A stretch of DNA of 64,000 bases from Neoroseomonas lacus (lineage in GTDB: Bacteria > Pseudomonadota > Alphaproteobacteria > Acetobacterales > Acetobacteraceae), in NCBI RefSeq assembly GCF_014644535.1, contig NZ_BMKW01000003.1, positions 404,553 through 468,552 on the forward strand, read 5' to 3'. The translations under genes were made by a program, and so were the position numbers. The notes under the pieces are model-generated. The model had not been told where the DNA came from and ran no database searches. It saw only the letters and a list, made by a program, of their open reading frames with translations. Of this stretch, positions 42,268 through 51,200 are shown one piece after another (the first letter of the stretch is position 1; each line of letters opens with the position of its first letter).

Positions 42268-43715
42268 GCTACACCATCGACGGCGAGACTGGCCCCTGGG
42301 AGTTGGTCATTGGCCTGGAAGTCCACGCGCAGGTCGTGTCCAACGCCAAGCTGTTCAGCGGCGCGGCGACCGAATTCGGTGCCGAGCCGAACAGCCAGGT
42401 GTCGTTCATCGATGCCGGCTTCCCCGGCATGTTGCCGGTGATCAACCGCGAATGCGTGGCGCAGGCCGTGCGCACCGGCCTCGGGCTGAACGCGCAGGTG
42501 AACCTGTGGTCGCGCTTCGACCGCAAGAACTACTTCTATGCCGATCTGCCGCAGGGCTATCAGATCAGCCAGTTCGCGCATCCGATCATCGGCACCGGCC
42601 AGGTCGAGATCGCCTTGCAGGACGGCTCCACCAAGGTCATCGGCATCACGCGGCTGCATCTGGAACAGGATGCCGGCAAGTCGATCCACGACCAGCATCC
42701 GAGCAAATCCTTCATCGACCTGAACCGGTCGGGCGTCGCGCTGATGGAGATCGTGTCGGAGCCCGACATGCGATCGCCCGAGGAAGCCGGCGCGTATCTG
42801 ACCAAGCTGCGGCAGATCCTGCGCTACCTTGGCACCTGTGACGGCAACATGGAGGAAGGCTCCATGCGTGCCGACGTGAATGTCTCGGTCCGCAAGGCGG
42901 GCGAGGAATTCCGTACGCGCTGCGAGGTGAAGAACGTCAATTCCATCCGCTTCGTCATGCAGGCCGTCGAGGCCGAAGCGCGGCGGCAGATCGAGGTGTG
43001 GGAATCCGGTGGCGAGGTCACCCAGGAAACCCGGTTGTTCGACACCGGGCGCGGCATCACGCGGTCGATGCGGTCGAAGGAGGATGCGCATGACTACCGC
43101 TACTTCCCCGACCCCGACCTGCCGCCGCTGGTGATCGAGCAGTCCTGGGTGGATGCGCTGAAGGCGGCCTTGCCGGAACTGCCGGATGCGCGCCGGGCGC
43201 GCTACGTCCACGACTTCGGCGTCACACCCTATGACGCGCACGTGCTGACGCTCGAGAAGGAGACGGCCGCCTATTACGAGGCCGTCGCCAAGGGCCGGGA
43301 CGCAAAACAGGCGGCGAATTGGGTGATGGGCGACCTGTTCGCCGCCATCAACCGCACCAAGACCTCCATCGTCGAGCCGCCGGTCTCCGCCGCCGATCTC
43401 GGCGCGCTGCTCGACCTGATGGCGGACAACACGCTGTCGGGGAAGCTGGCCAAGGAAGTCTTCGAGGCGATGGTCGAGACTGGCCGTGCGCCCGGACTGA
43501 TCGTCGAGGAGCGCGGCCTCAGGCAGGTGACTGATACCGGCGCGATCGAGGCGGTGATCGACGGCGTGCTCGCCGCTAATGCCGACAAGGTCGCTGAGTA
43601 TCGTTCGGGCAAGGACAAGCTGTTCGGCTTCTTCGTCGGCCAGACCATGCGGGCGATGCAGGGCAAGGGAAACCCGGCCCTGGTCAATGAGCTGCTGAAG
43701 ACGAAGCTGTCCTGA
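42264..43715 (+). CDS. gatB: Aspartyl/glutamyl-tRNA amidotransferase subunit B
   Basis: A 483-aa kinase-transamidase subunit that activates the misacylated tRNA and transfers the amide. The N-terminal catalytic cradle has [53 protein letters not shown] and [15 protein letters not shown]. The helical and YqeY-like tail domains end with [20 protein letters not shown]. It overlaps gatA by four bases (ATGA). Confidence 0.98.
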   Translation: MSYTIDGETGPWELVIGLEVHAQVVSNAKLFSGAATEFGAEPNSQVSFIDAGFPGMLPVINRECVAQAVRTGLGLNAQVNLWSRFDRKNYFYADLPQGYQISQFAHPIIGTGQVEIALQDGSTKVIGITRLHLEQDAGKSIHDQHPSKSFIDLNRSGVALMEIVSEPDMRSPEEAGAYLTKLRQILRYLGTCDGNMEEGSMRADVNVSVRKAGEEFRTRCEVKNVNSIRFVMQAVEAEARRQIEVWESGGEVTQETRLFDTGRGITRSMRSKEDAHDYRYFPDPDLPPLVIEQSWVDALKAALPELPDARRARYVHDFGVTPYDAHVLTLEKETAAYYEAVAKGRDAKQAANWVMGDLFAAINRTKTSIVEPPVSAADLGALLDLMADNTLSGKLAKEVFEAMVETGRAPGLIVEERGLRQVTDTGAIEAVIDGVLAANADKVAEYRSGKDKLFGFFVGQTMRAMQGKGNPALVNELLKTKLS

Positions 43716-43832
43716 GGCATTCGTCCGGTTGACGGCGGTGGCGGTGCATGGCGTCGCCTCTGATTTCTGCCGTCTTCCCCTGACGTCCCGCGGCATGCTT
43801 CGCTCCGCCCGGGATGAGGCTTGGGGGCGGCG

Positions 43833-44975
43833 ATGGCTGACGAGTCGGACAGGCAGGGCGCGGCGCCGGAGGCGAGCCACGCCTACACGCTGCTGATCGC
43901 CGAGCGGGCGGCGGCGCTGCTGCTGCTGGCGCTGCTGCTCTACGGCGTGGGGCGGGTGCTGGAGCCATTCGCCCTGGCGATCGCCTTCGGGGCCTTCATT
44001 GCCATCGGCACCTGGCCGGCGCGCGATGCGCTGGTCGCGCGGGGGTTGCGGCCGGGCCTCGCCTCGATGCTGCTGCTGGTGGTGCTGATCCTCGCCGTGG
44101 CGCTGCCGGCGACACTGATCGTGCCTGACCTCGGCGACCAGGTCGTGGCGGTCGTGCAGCTCGCCCGCAATGCGCTGGACCGGCTCTCGCCGACCCCGCC
44201 GGCCTGGGTGACCGACCTGCCCCTGGTGGGCGCCAATGCGGGGCGGCTGTGGACGCAGATCGGCGACATGCGCGGCAACCTCGCCGAGGTGATCCGCCCC
44301 TATAGCGGGGCGATCGCGTCGATGCTGATCTCGCTCGGCCAGGCGGCGGCGGCGAGCCTGCTGCAGCTGCTGTTGTCGCTGCTGGTGGCGGCGATGTGCT
44401 GGACGGGCGGCGATGCGATCGTCGCGCAACTGCGCGAGATCGCGCAGCGGCTTGGCGGCCAGACCGCCGTCGCCTCGATCGACGCCGCTGGCGGGGCGGT
44501 GCGTGGCGTCGCCTGGGGCGTGGTGGGTACCGGGCTGATCCAGGGTGTGCTGATGGGGATAGGGCTTGGCATCGCGGGGGTGCCGGCGGCGGTGGCACTC
44601 GGCTTCCTGGCGATGATCTTCTCGATCAGCCAGGTGCTCGGGCCGCTGATCATCGTGACCTGGCTCGGCGCCTCGGCTTGGCTGTATTCGCAGGGCGATA
44701 CGGGCTGGGCGATCTTCATGTTCCTGTGGGGGCTGGTGCCGATCTCGGGCAGCGACAACATCGTTCGGCCGCTGCTGATCCAGCGCGGCAGCGCGATGCC
44801 GCTGGGGCTGATCATTCTCGGCGTGTTCGGCGGGCTGATCGCCTTCGGGTTCCTGGGGCTGTTCGTCGGGCCGGCGCTGCTGGCGGTGGCGCATGGGCTG
44901 TTGCGGGCCTGGCGCGAGGGCGGGGCGAAGGCGGCGGCCGCGGTGGACGAGCGGCGGGGGGCATGCGACTCCTGA
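43833..44975 (+). CDS. AI-2E family transporter
   Basis: A 380-aa membrane protein with about eight spans and a central soluble stretch. YGVGRVLEPFALAIAFGAFI near the start and IFSISQVLGPLIIVTWLG, SGSDNIVRPLLIQRG and LGLFVGPALLAVAHGLLRAW in the second half are typical. Family members include the autoinducer-2 exporter TqsA and sodium/proton antiporters, so the substrate is open. ATG at 43833 is chosen over a TTG four codons earlier because GGGGGCGG precedes it. It may be co-transcribed with the GST that starts 27 bases after it. Confidence 0.9.
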   Translation: MADESDRQGAAPEASHAYTLLIAERAAALLLLALLLYGVGRVLEPFALAIAFGAFIAIGTWPARDALVARGLRPGLASMLLLVVLILAVALPATLIVPDLGDQVVAVVQLARNALDRLSPTPPAWVTDLPLVGANAGRLWTQIGDMRGNLAEVIRPYSGAIASMLISLGQAAAASLLQLLLSLLVAAMCWTGGDAIVAQLREIAQRLGGQTAVASIDAAGGAVRGVAWGVVGTGLIQGVLMGIGLGIAGVPAAVALGFLAMIFSISQVLGPLIIVTWLGASAWLYSQGDTGWAIFMFLWGLVPISGSDNIVRPLLIQRGSAMPLGLIILGVFGGLIAFGFLGLFVGPALLAVAHGLLRAWREGGAKAAAAVDERRGACDS

Positions 44976-45002
44976 AGCCGGAAACGGATGAGGATGCCGC
45001 GC

Positions 45003-45647
45003 ATGGCCATCGAGCTTTGGACCTGGAACACGCCGAATGGGCGCAAGATCAGCGCCGCGCTGGAGGAAATGGGGCTGCCCTACACGGTGAAGACCGTGAA
45101 CATCTCCAAGGATGAGCAGTTCAATCCTGAATTCCTCGCCTTCAGCCCGAACAACCGGATCCCGGCGATCCGCGACCCGGACGGGCCGGACGGCAAGCCG
45201 ATCACGGTATTCGAGAGCGGGGCGATCCTGCTGTATCTCGCCGAGAAGACCGGCAAGTTCCTGCCGCGCGATCTCCGGTCGCGCGTGCCGGTCTATGAAT
45301 GGCTGATGTGGCAGATGGGCGGCTTCGGGCCGATGCCGGGCCAAGTGCATCACTTCATGATGCGGCCGGATGGGCCGGCCAGGGATTACGGGCTCGAGCG
45401 CTACGGCCGCGAGACGCTGCGGTTGTATGGCGTGCTCGACAAGCAGCTCGCGGGACGGGACTTCGTGGCGACGACGGGTGAGCCCTCCATCGCCGATTTC
45501 GCGATTCTCGGATGGGCCTGGCGGCATGAACGGCATCTGCCGACGCAGGGCAAGGCGATTACCGGCTACCCGAACGTGGCGCGCTGGTACGGGACGATGA
45601 TGGCACGGCCGGCGACGAAGCGCGGATTCGAGGTCGCGCTGTCCTAG
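45003..45647 (+). CDS. Glutathione S-transferase, YfcG/GstB-like
   Basis: A 214-aa protein. IELWTWNTPNGRKISAALEE, NNRIPAIRDPDGPDG and FESGAILLYLAEKTG mirror the GST at 18829-19551, and EWLMWQMGGFGPMPGQVHHF is the family helical motif. It has the TPNG motif of Nu-class enzymes with disulfide-bond oxidoreductase activity. The start with AGGA eight bases upstream is preferred over an ATG five codons earlier. It is the last chromosomal-type gene before the tRNA-Ser and the island. Confidence 0.92.
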   Translation: MAIELWTWNTPNGRKISAALEEMGLPYTVKTVNISKDEQFNPEFLAFSPNNRIPAIRDPDGPDGKPITVFESGAILLYLAEKTGKFLPRDLRSRVPVYEWLMWQMGGFGPMPGQVHHFMMRPDGPARDYGLERYGRETLRLYGVLDKQLAGRDFVATTGEPSIADFAILGWAWRHERHLPTQGKAITGYPNVARWYGTMMARPATKRGFEVALS

Positions 45648-45738
45648 GCTTCGCGGCGGGCGACGCGGGATGTTTGACGGCCCGCGCGCCCACCGGTAGA
45701 AGCCGTGCCCTGCAACGCCGTGTGACTTCCACTCCTGC

Positions 45739-45831
45739 GGAGGGGTGGCCGAGTGGCCGAAGGCGGCGGTTTGCTAAACCGTTATAGGATGTCAAGTCCT
45801 ATCGTGGGTTCGAATCCCATCCCCTCCGCCA
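45739..45831 (+). tRNA. tRNA-Ser (GCT anticodon), CCA encoded
   Basis: Acceptor GGAGGGG (45739-45745) pairs with CCCCTCC (45821-45827). The anticodon loop TTGCTAA gives GCT. A long variable arm (near 45784-45802) marks a class II tRNA, and GGGTTCGAATCCC is the T arm. A discriminator G and encoded CCA end it. tRNA-Ser 3' ends are common integrase targets; the defence island begins right after. Confidence 0.97.
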
Positions 45832-45854
45832 GTTCTCTAGGTTTTTTGTAGGTT

Positions 45855-46049
45855 TCAGGGCTTTAGTCCGAGATCTTCCCACAAAGGTTCCCACATCAAG
45901 CCTCCGATTAAGGCTGAACGTTTGCGGCCGCCTGCGGACAATGTGACGTCATTGGCGGCGCGCTGCGGAAAGCGCAGGGCGATCCATCGCCGTGCTTCGG
46001 GCAGGGTCGTCCATTCGGGCGGGACTGGTAATTCCGGATGCTCGGACAT
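45855..46049 (-). CDS. Small hypothetical protein at the island edge
   Basis: A 64-aa frame, MSEHPELPVPPEWTTLPEAR onward, with an AGGAGG ribosome site ten bases before its ATG. The composition is protein-like (Pro/Trp-rich start, RWIALRFPQRAANDVTLSAG). It lies 39 bases after the UvrD-type gene on the same strand and between it and tRNA-Ser. No family was recognised; it might be a chromosomal or recombination-module leftover. Moderate confidence that it is translated. Confidence 0.5.
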   Translation of the reverse strand: MSEHPELPVPPEWTTLPEARRWIALRFPQRAANDVTLSAGGRKRSALIGGLMWEPLWEDLGLKP

Positions 46050-46088
46050 GGGCTCTGGGCCTCCTACATCACCAGTCGGGACGCGACC

Positions 46089-48287
46089 CTAGCCCAGGGC
46101 GGCGGCATTCAATAGGGCCGTGTCACATAGGCTCGTTGCAGCTCCTGACCAAGAAATGCGAAGCGCCTGCTTCGCACGGGTTGCTGCGACATGAAGAAGG
46201 GACCGATACTGAATGACGATGTCTTCCCGGTCCGCTGCATCGACCGCAGCCCGAAGCACGCCTGGTGGCGGGAATGCGGTGTTGGATAGAAACGGGATAG
46301 CCACCGCAAAGAATTCTAGACCCTTCGCCCGGTGCATGGTCGTGATCCGGACACCAGGAACGGCGCGATCGTCAGCGCCGGACTGAAGGAGCACCGTCTC
46401 GATCCCCGCGGCGCGTAGGGCTCCGTGGACCCGCTCCACGTCCGCCTTCCGCGCGCAAAGCACGCCTATGTCGGAGAGTCGAATTCGATCCGCCGGGAGC
46501 CCGCGGAGCCAAGCTACCAGCCCCTCCAGCTCCTCCGCCTCGGTTTTGCACCCAACTAGCAATGGGGCAGCCCCCCGCATGAGGCTGACGTAGCCGCGCA
46601 GTGTATCCGTCCCCTCGTCAAGGTCATCCACACTCACGCCCTCAAGGACGGAGACGGCCCAAGCGCGGATCTCTTGCGTGGTCCGGTAGTTGAGCCGGAG
46701 CTGCTTCGAGCGGCCCCGGACGTTGATCCCGCAGGCGGACATGCTAGCTCGCCGCCCATATATCCGCTGATGCGCGTCTCCCACGATGAACAGAGAATTC
46801 CGGTCCCCGGACGGGGTCTCCGGAACGATCGCCCGGATCAGCCGGAACGCTTGCTCCCCCATATCCTGCGCCTCGTCCACGATCACAGCGGCGTAAGGGA
46901 GGTTCGGTGCCTCCGAGTTCAGGATTTCGGTCGCCTCCCGGTACGCGTCGTCCGGCTCTGCAAGCCCCTCGCTGATCAGCCGCGCCCGGTAATCGGCGAA
47001 GATATCCCAAAGGACAGCACGCTTCTTGCGGTCAAGTGGGGTTCCGCGCCCAGCCCGGGACGCCTTCAGGTAGCTCCTCTGATCGGCCACCCCCTTGGCC
47101 TGCACGATCTTCGCCCATTCCGCGCGGACGAACGGCTCGGACAGCCCCTCGGGCAGCTCGTGATCGTCGAATACCGACCGCCAGACCTCGTCGAGGCGGT
47201 CGCGCGCCTCGCCGAAGAAGGCCACCTCGCGCGCGAAGCTTTTGCGCTTGAGGAACTGGGAGACCCACCGGTCCAGGTTGATCACCTCGATCCGCGGCGG
47301 TCGCGCGTCCAGATGCGCCGGGCAAAGAGTCCGCAGGTTGGCGTCAATGTCATGGGCGAGGCTGGTCGTGAAGGTCGTGAGAAGCACCCGCCGGCCCGCC
47401 TGGGTCGGATCCTCCTGGATCTGGTCCGCCAGATGCTTCGCCCGGTGCATCGCAACGACCGTCTTGCCGGTCCCGGCGCCGCCCCGGACCAAGACCGCCC
47501 CATTATAGTCCCGGTAGGCAATCTTGCGCTGTTCGGGGTGCAGGAAAACGCGCCACCCCTCGAGCCCCTCCTCAAAGACGCGACGCAGCTCCGCCTCGCT
47601 GTCCGGGATGAAGATGGTCTGGCGGCTCTGCTCCGTCTCGATCAACTGCCCGAAGGTCAGATCCGCTACGGGTGTCTGCGCCTCCGCGTCCCGCTCCCCG
47701 CCGACCCCGGCCAGCGTCTTGATCTCCTCGTCCTCATAGCCGGCCGCGACCGCGTAGAGGATCTGATAGGTGAGTGGGTCGAACCGGTCCTCCGCGCCCT
47801 CCATCGCCTCGATCGTGGGGATGTTGCGGACCGCCGGCAACTCCTCCTCTGGCACACCAAGAGCGCGCAGCCGCGCGTCAGGGACTCTTTCGAAGAGACG
47901 CGGGGCAGCGGGGGCCTGGATCACCACAGGCTCGGTCACCGCATCGACCTCCTCGATGACCCGGATCCGGTTCGTCTCCGGGTCGAGCTTGACCCGGCGC
48001 CCGGCCGCCCAGCGGTAGGCCTTGTCGTGCTCGTTCACGTGCACGAACATGATGTCGCGGCCAACCTCGAAGGCGATCGCCCTGTACCCCTGATCGACCC
48101 GCAGAGACTTGATCGAGCTGTCCTTGGATCCCTCCACGGTCTCGAGATTCAGCCCGTTCGCGGACGGGTCGGACATGTAGCGGGTCATCATGTCCATGAA
48201 CTTGAGCGCCACCCGGTCGGGCAGCTTCCGCAGGCTCTTCATGCAGCCAATGTCATAGGAGACCCGCTTGGTCATCGTGGCCGTCAT
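46089..48287 (-). CDS. UvrD-type SF1A helicase with RelE/YoeB-like N-terminal domain
   Basis: A 732-aa protein, last large gene of the defence operon; its ATG overlaps the preceding stop by four bases. Residues 1 to about 105 resemble a RelE/ParE-fold toxin (YDIGCMKSLRKLPDRVALKF; SIKSLRVDQGYRAIAFEVGR; IMFVHVNEHDKAYRWA). The rest is a helicase: Walker A RGGAGTGKTVVAMHRA (about residue 270), Walker B AAVIVDEAQDMGEQAF (about 470), GDAHQRIYGRRASM, RLNYRTTQEIRAW, ITTMHRAKGLEFFAVAIPFL and LLHVAATRAKQAL. Helicase calls are secure; the RelE relation rests on pattern only, and whether the catalytic residues of an active RNase remain is unknown. The operon starts with a Phd/YefM antitoxin, the natural partner of such toxins. 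Confidence 0.88.
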   Translation of the reverse strand: MTATMTKRVSYDIGCMKSLRKLPDRVALKFMDMMTRYMSDPSANGLNLETVEGSKDSSIKSLRVDQGYRAIAFEVGRDIMFVHVNEHDKAYRWAAGRRVKLDPETNRIRVIEEVDAVTEPVVIQAPAAPRLFERVPDARLRALGVPEEELPAVRNIPTIEAMEGAEDRFDPLTYQILYAVAAGYEDEEIKTLAGVGGERDAEAQTPVADLTFGQLIETEQSRQTIFIPDSEAELRRVFEEGLEGWRVFLHPEQRKIAYRDYNGAVLVRGGAGTGKTVVAMHRAKHLADQIQEDPTQAGRRVLLTTFTTSLAHDIDANLRTLCPAHLDARPPRIEVINLDRWVSQFLKRKSFAREVAFFGEARDRLDEVWRSVFDDHELPEGLSEPFVRAEWAKIVQAKGVADQRSYLKASRAGRGTPLDRKKRAVLWDIFADYRARLISEGLAEPDDAYREATEILNSEAPNLPYAAVIVDEAQDMGEQAFRLIRAIVPETPSGDRNSLFIVGDAHQRIYGRRASMSACGINVRGRSKQLRLNYRTTQEIRAWAVSVLEGVSVDDLDEGTDTLRGYVSLMRGAAPLLVGCKTEAEELEGLVAWLRGLPADRIRLSDIGVLCARKADVERVHGALRAAGIETVLLQSGADDRAVPGVRITTMHRAKGLEFFAVAIPFLSNTAFPPPGVLRAAVDAADREDIVIQYRSLLHVAATRAKQALRISWSGAATSLCDTALLNAAALG

Positions 48288-51200
48288 GTCCGTGCCTCCT
48301 GAAGGGCCTTGATAATTCTCGAGACTGTCTCCCCAACTTGGTCGGTCTCCGGATCGAAATGGATCAGGGCCCAGCCGACCCCCTCATGGGCCGTCTCAGC
48401 GACTGCGACGCGCGCCTCCACCCATCCGAACTCCATCATGCCGATCACGCGGCTACCGGCGAGCAGGTCGTCTCCGACCCGGTCCGGCCCGGGGGTTTCC
48501 GCCGCCATCAGCGCGTCGATCAACGGGTGGAACGCCTCGTCGCAGAGGGCGCGCGCCTCCGCCCAAGCGGCCGCGCGCGGCCCCACTTCTGGCTTGGCGA
48601 CCGGCTCCGACAGGTCCGGCGGCGCTAGCGTGTCGAGCCCTTCGACTTCTACATGGAATCCGCGCACTCCCTGGAAAAGGTTCACGATCCGCCAGAGCCC
48701 GCGCCACGCTTCCGTATACAGGGCCTTCGCGGCTGGGATTTCGCCTGAGTCTGGTAGGGCCGCACGCAGAAGTAGCCGGATGTCGCGGTCCGACTGCGCC
48801 CATTCCGTCGGCGAGATCTTCTGGCAGGCCAGATAGAGGTCGAGTGCCCCGACCCCGACATGCTCCGTGAGCCCCGACGAGAGCAGGAACAGCCGCCCCG
48901 CGTCGGAGAGGGCGGCCTGTCGAGGGAGCTTATCGAGCGGCCGCCCCGCCTTGACGAGCCCCCGAACCAGGATGGAGCGGATCGTCGCATCGCAGTCGGC
49001 GTCCCCATCGAGTAAGCCACGGAGCGCCCCCAGCGTGCTGACCGTCTGAAGCGCACGGACGGCCTCCGCATGTGGGGCGAGGAGCGGGCTTGCGAGCGCC
49101 TTTCCGAGGGGCCCGGTCATCTGCGTGCCGAGGGCGGTCTCGGAGAGAGGGTTCAGGTAGCCGCTGTCCTCCGGGTCTAGGTCTCGCCAGGACAGCGTCC
49201 AGACCCGCACCTGCCCGGACCGGATCATCAGCATCCGGTCCAGAAGGTCCTGCGCCACCGTGCCCGCGTGATACTCGATCCCGTCCATCTCGATTACGAT
49301 CGGTAGCCCACCGCCGCGGCCGACGGGCGTGACCAGGAAGTCGACCCTCTTGCGAGGGAGACCCCGAAACCGAGCGTCGATCTGCACCTGCGGCTCGATC
49401 GTCCAGAGGCGCGGCGCGTCCGACGGGCCCGCGCGCAGCACAAAGCCGCGACGTCCACCCGGGAGGACCTGCGGGGTTAGCGCCCCGTCACCGTAAAAGC
49501 CGGAAAGGGTCCGTAGGAGCCGCTTCTCGAGCACGCTCTCGACCAGCGCCCCCCGGATCGACTCGTCGATCCCCGTCTCGGTCCGAGTCAGGCTGTCCCA
49601 CTTTTGAAGGATCGTCTCCATCATCTGCCGAGCCCGGTCCCGGTCCGGCTCCCCCGGTCCGAACTGGGACCGGTACGGCTTCACGCAACGGAAGCACCCG
49701 TTGCGGTCCGGCTCCTGGTTGCAGGGGCAGTCTCGGAGCGCCTCCGCCGCGCGGCTGATCACCGCGCGCATCGTGTCCGGGTGCTCAGCGATCTGGCGCA
49801 GATAGCCTGAACCGCCTGGGACGGAGTCGTAGACGTAAAGACTGCGGACCGTGGTCATCCCGTTCAGTTGCGCCTGGAAGATGGTGGACCGGATATGATC
49901 CACTTTCCCCGCGAAATGACGCCGCATCCCGAGGTTGATCGCCGCAACGAAGCTCTTGAGGTCATCATCATCCGCGTCGCCGACCACTGGGATCACGATC
50001 CGGATCGCCTCTGTGTCGAACTTCCGCATCAGGAACACGCCGGTCTCCCAACGGTCCCGCTGCAAGTGTTGATTCCGCATCACAAGGCAATTCGGCGGGT
50101 GCGTCCCGCGATCGTCCGCGCCGCGTGGCGGGCCCTCGAGTGACCCGCAGTGCCGACAGATCCGGAACGGCTGCGCAGGCCGGCGCTCCCCCGCGATCCT
50201 TGGGCCTGGAAGGCTGGATTTCTGGCCGAAGTTGAAGTCCCGGAAGGTGCAGTGAGGGAGGAACTCAAACCCAAACGGGGCGCCGTTGTCCCGGCTCGTG
50301 AACCAAGAGGTGGCGATGTCTTCCGGCCCGTGGAACGGCATCAGGACCCGGTCGAACTGGCGCTGGTCCCGCTGATCCCCGTCCCGGATCGCCGCCTTTT
50401 CCTCGCTGTCCACCGAGATGACGGACTTCAACTGGACCACGTTATGTTCGGAGCCGTTGTCCGACCACATCTCGTCGCCGCATTTCGGACAGGTGCGGGC
50501 TTCCGACCCCTCGATCCGATGCGCGACATGCGAGCAGGCGGGGCAGAAGGTCCAGGCGGTCAGGTCCTCCTTGCCCATCTCGATCCGGTCGATCTGGACC
50601 TGGCGCCCGTTGGCGTAGAAGAACTGCCCCGGTGCAAACTCCGATAGGGCGGAACTGGCCGGGCGGGAGTATTCCTTGTGCAGCAGTCCATCCTCGTCGC
50701 GCGCGACCGCGCCGTCGTTGCGCCGCGACAGGATCGAGGTCAGCTTCACCCCCTCTTCCGGGAAGGCGTAATTCGGCAATATCCCCTTGTCGGTCAGGAA
50801 CTTGATCACCGGCACGTCGTCGATCCCGCTGCGGATCAGCCGGTTAATCTCGGTCCGGTCTCGGTTGAGGTCCTGCTCGCGACGCTGATACTCGTCGTCT
50901 GTCAGCTCGGCGCGGCGCTTCTGGAGCCGCTTGAGCTCCTTCGTCGCCTCCTCCCGCTTTTCCACAAGCCGGGCCCGTTCTGTCGCTGCCGCGTCGAACG
51001 CCTCCCCGATCCGCCACCCGATCGATTTCGGATCCGTCCCGGTTAGGTAGGACCGGATCCGATTTGCCAGATCCGTCCGGTCCCGGACCTCCTGCGGCAG
51101 GCCGGAAAGGAACCGGTCCGCCAGCTCCGGCCCAGTCTCGCGCACCAGCTCAAGCCATTCGACCGGGAACCCCTGGGTCGCGCCCGAAGTCCGGCGCTTG

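Noticed and set aside
41919..45536. 1205-codon minus-strand frame across gatA, gatB, AI-2E and GST genes
   Set aside because: Antisense to four recognised genes; low-complexity Arg/His/Gln content.
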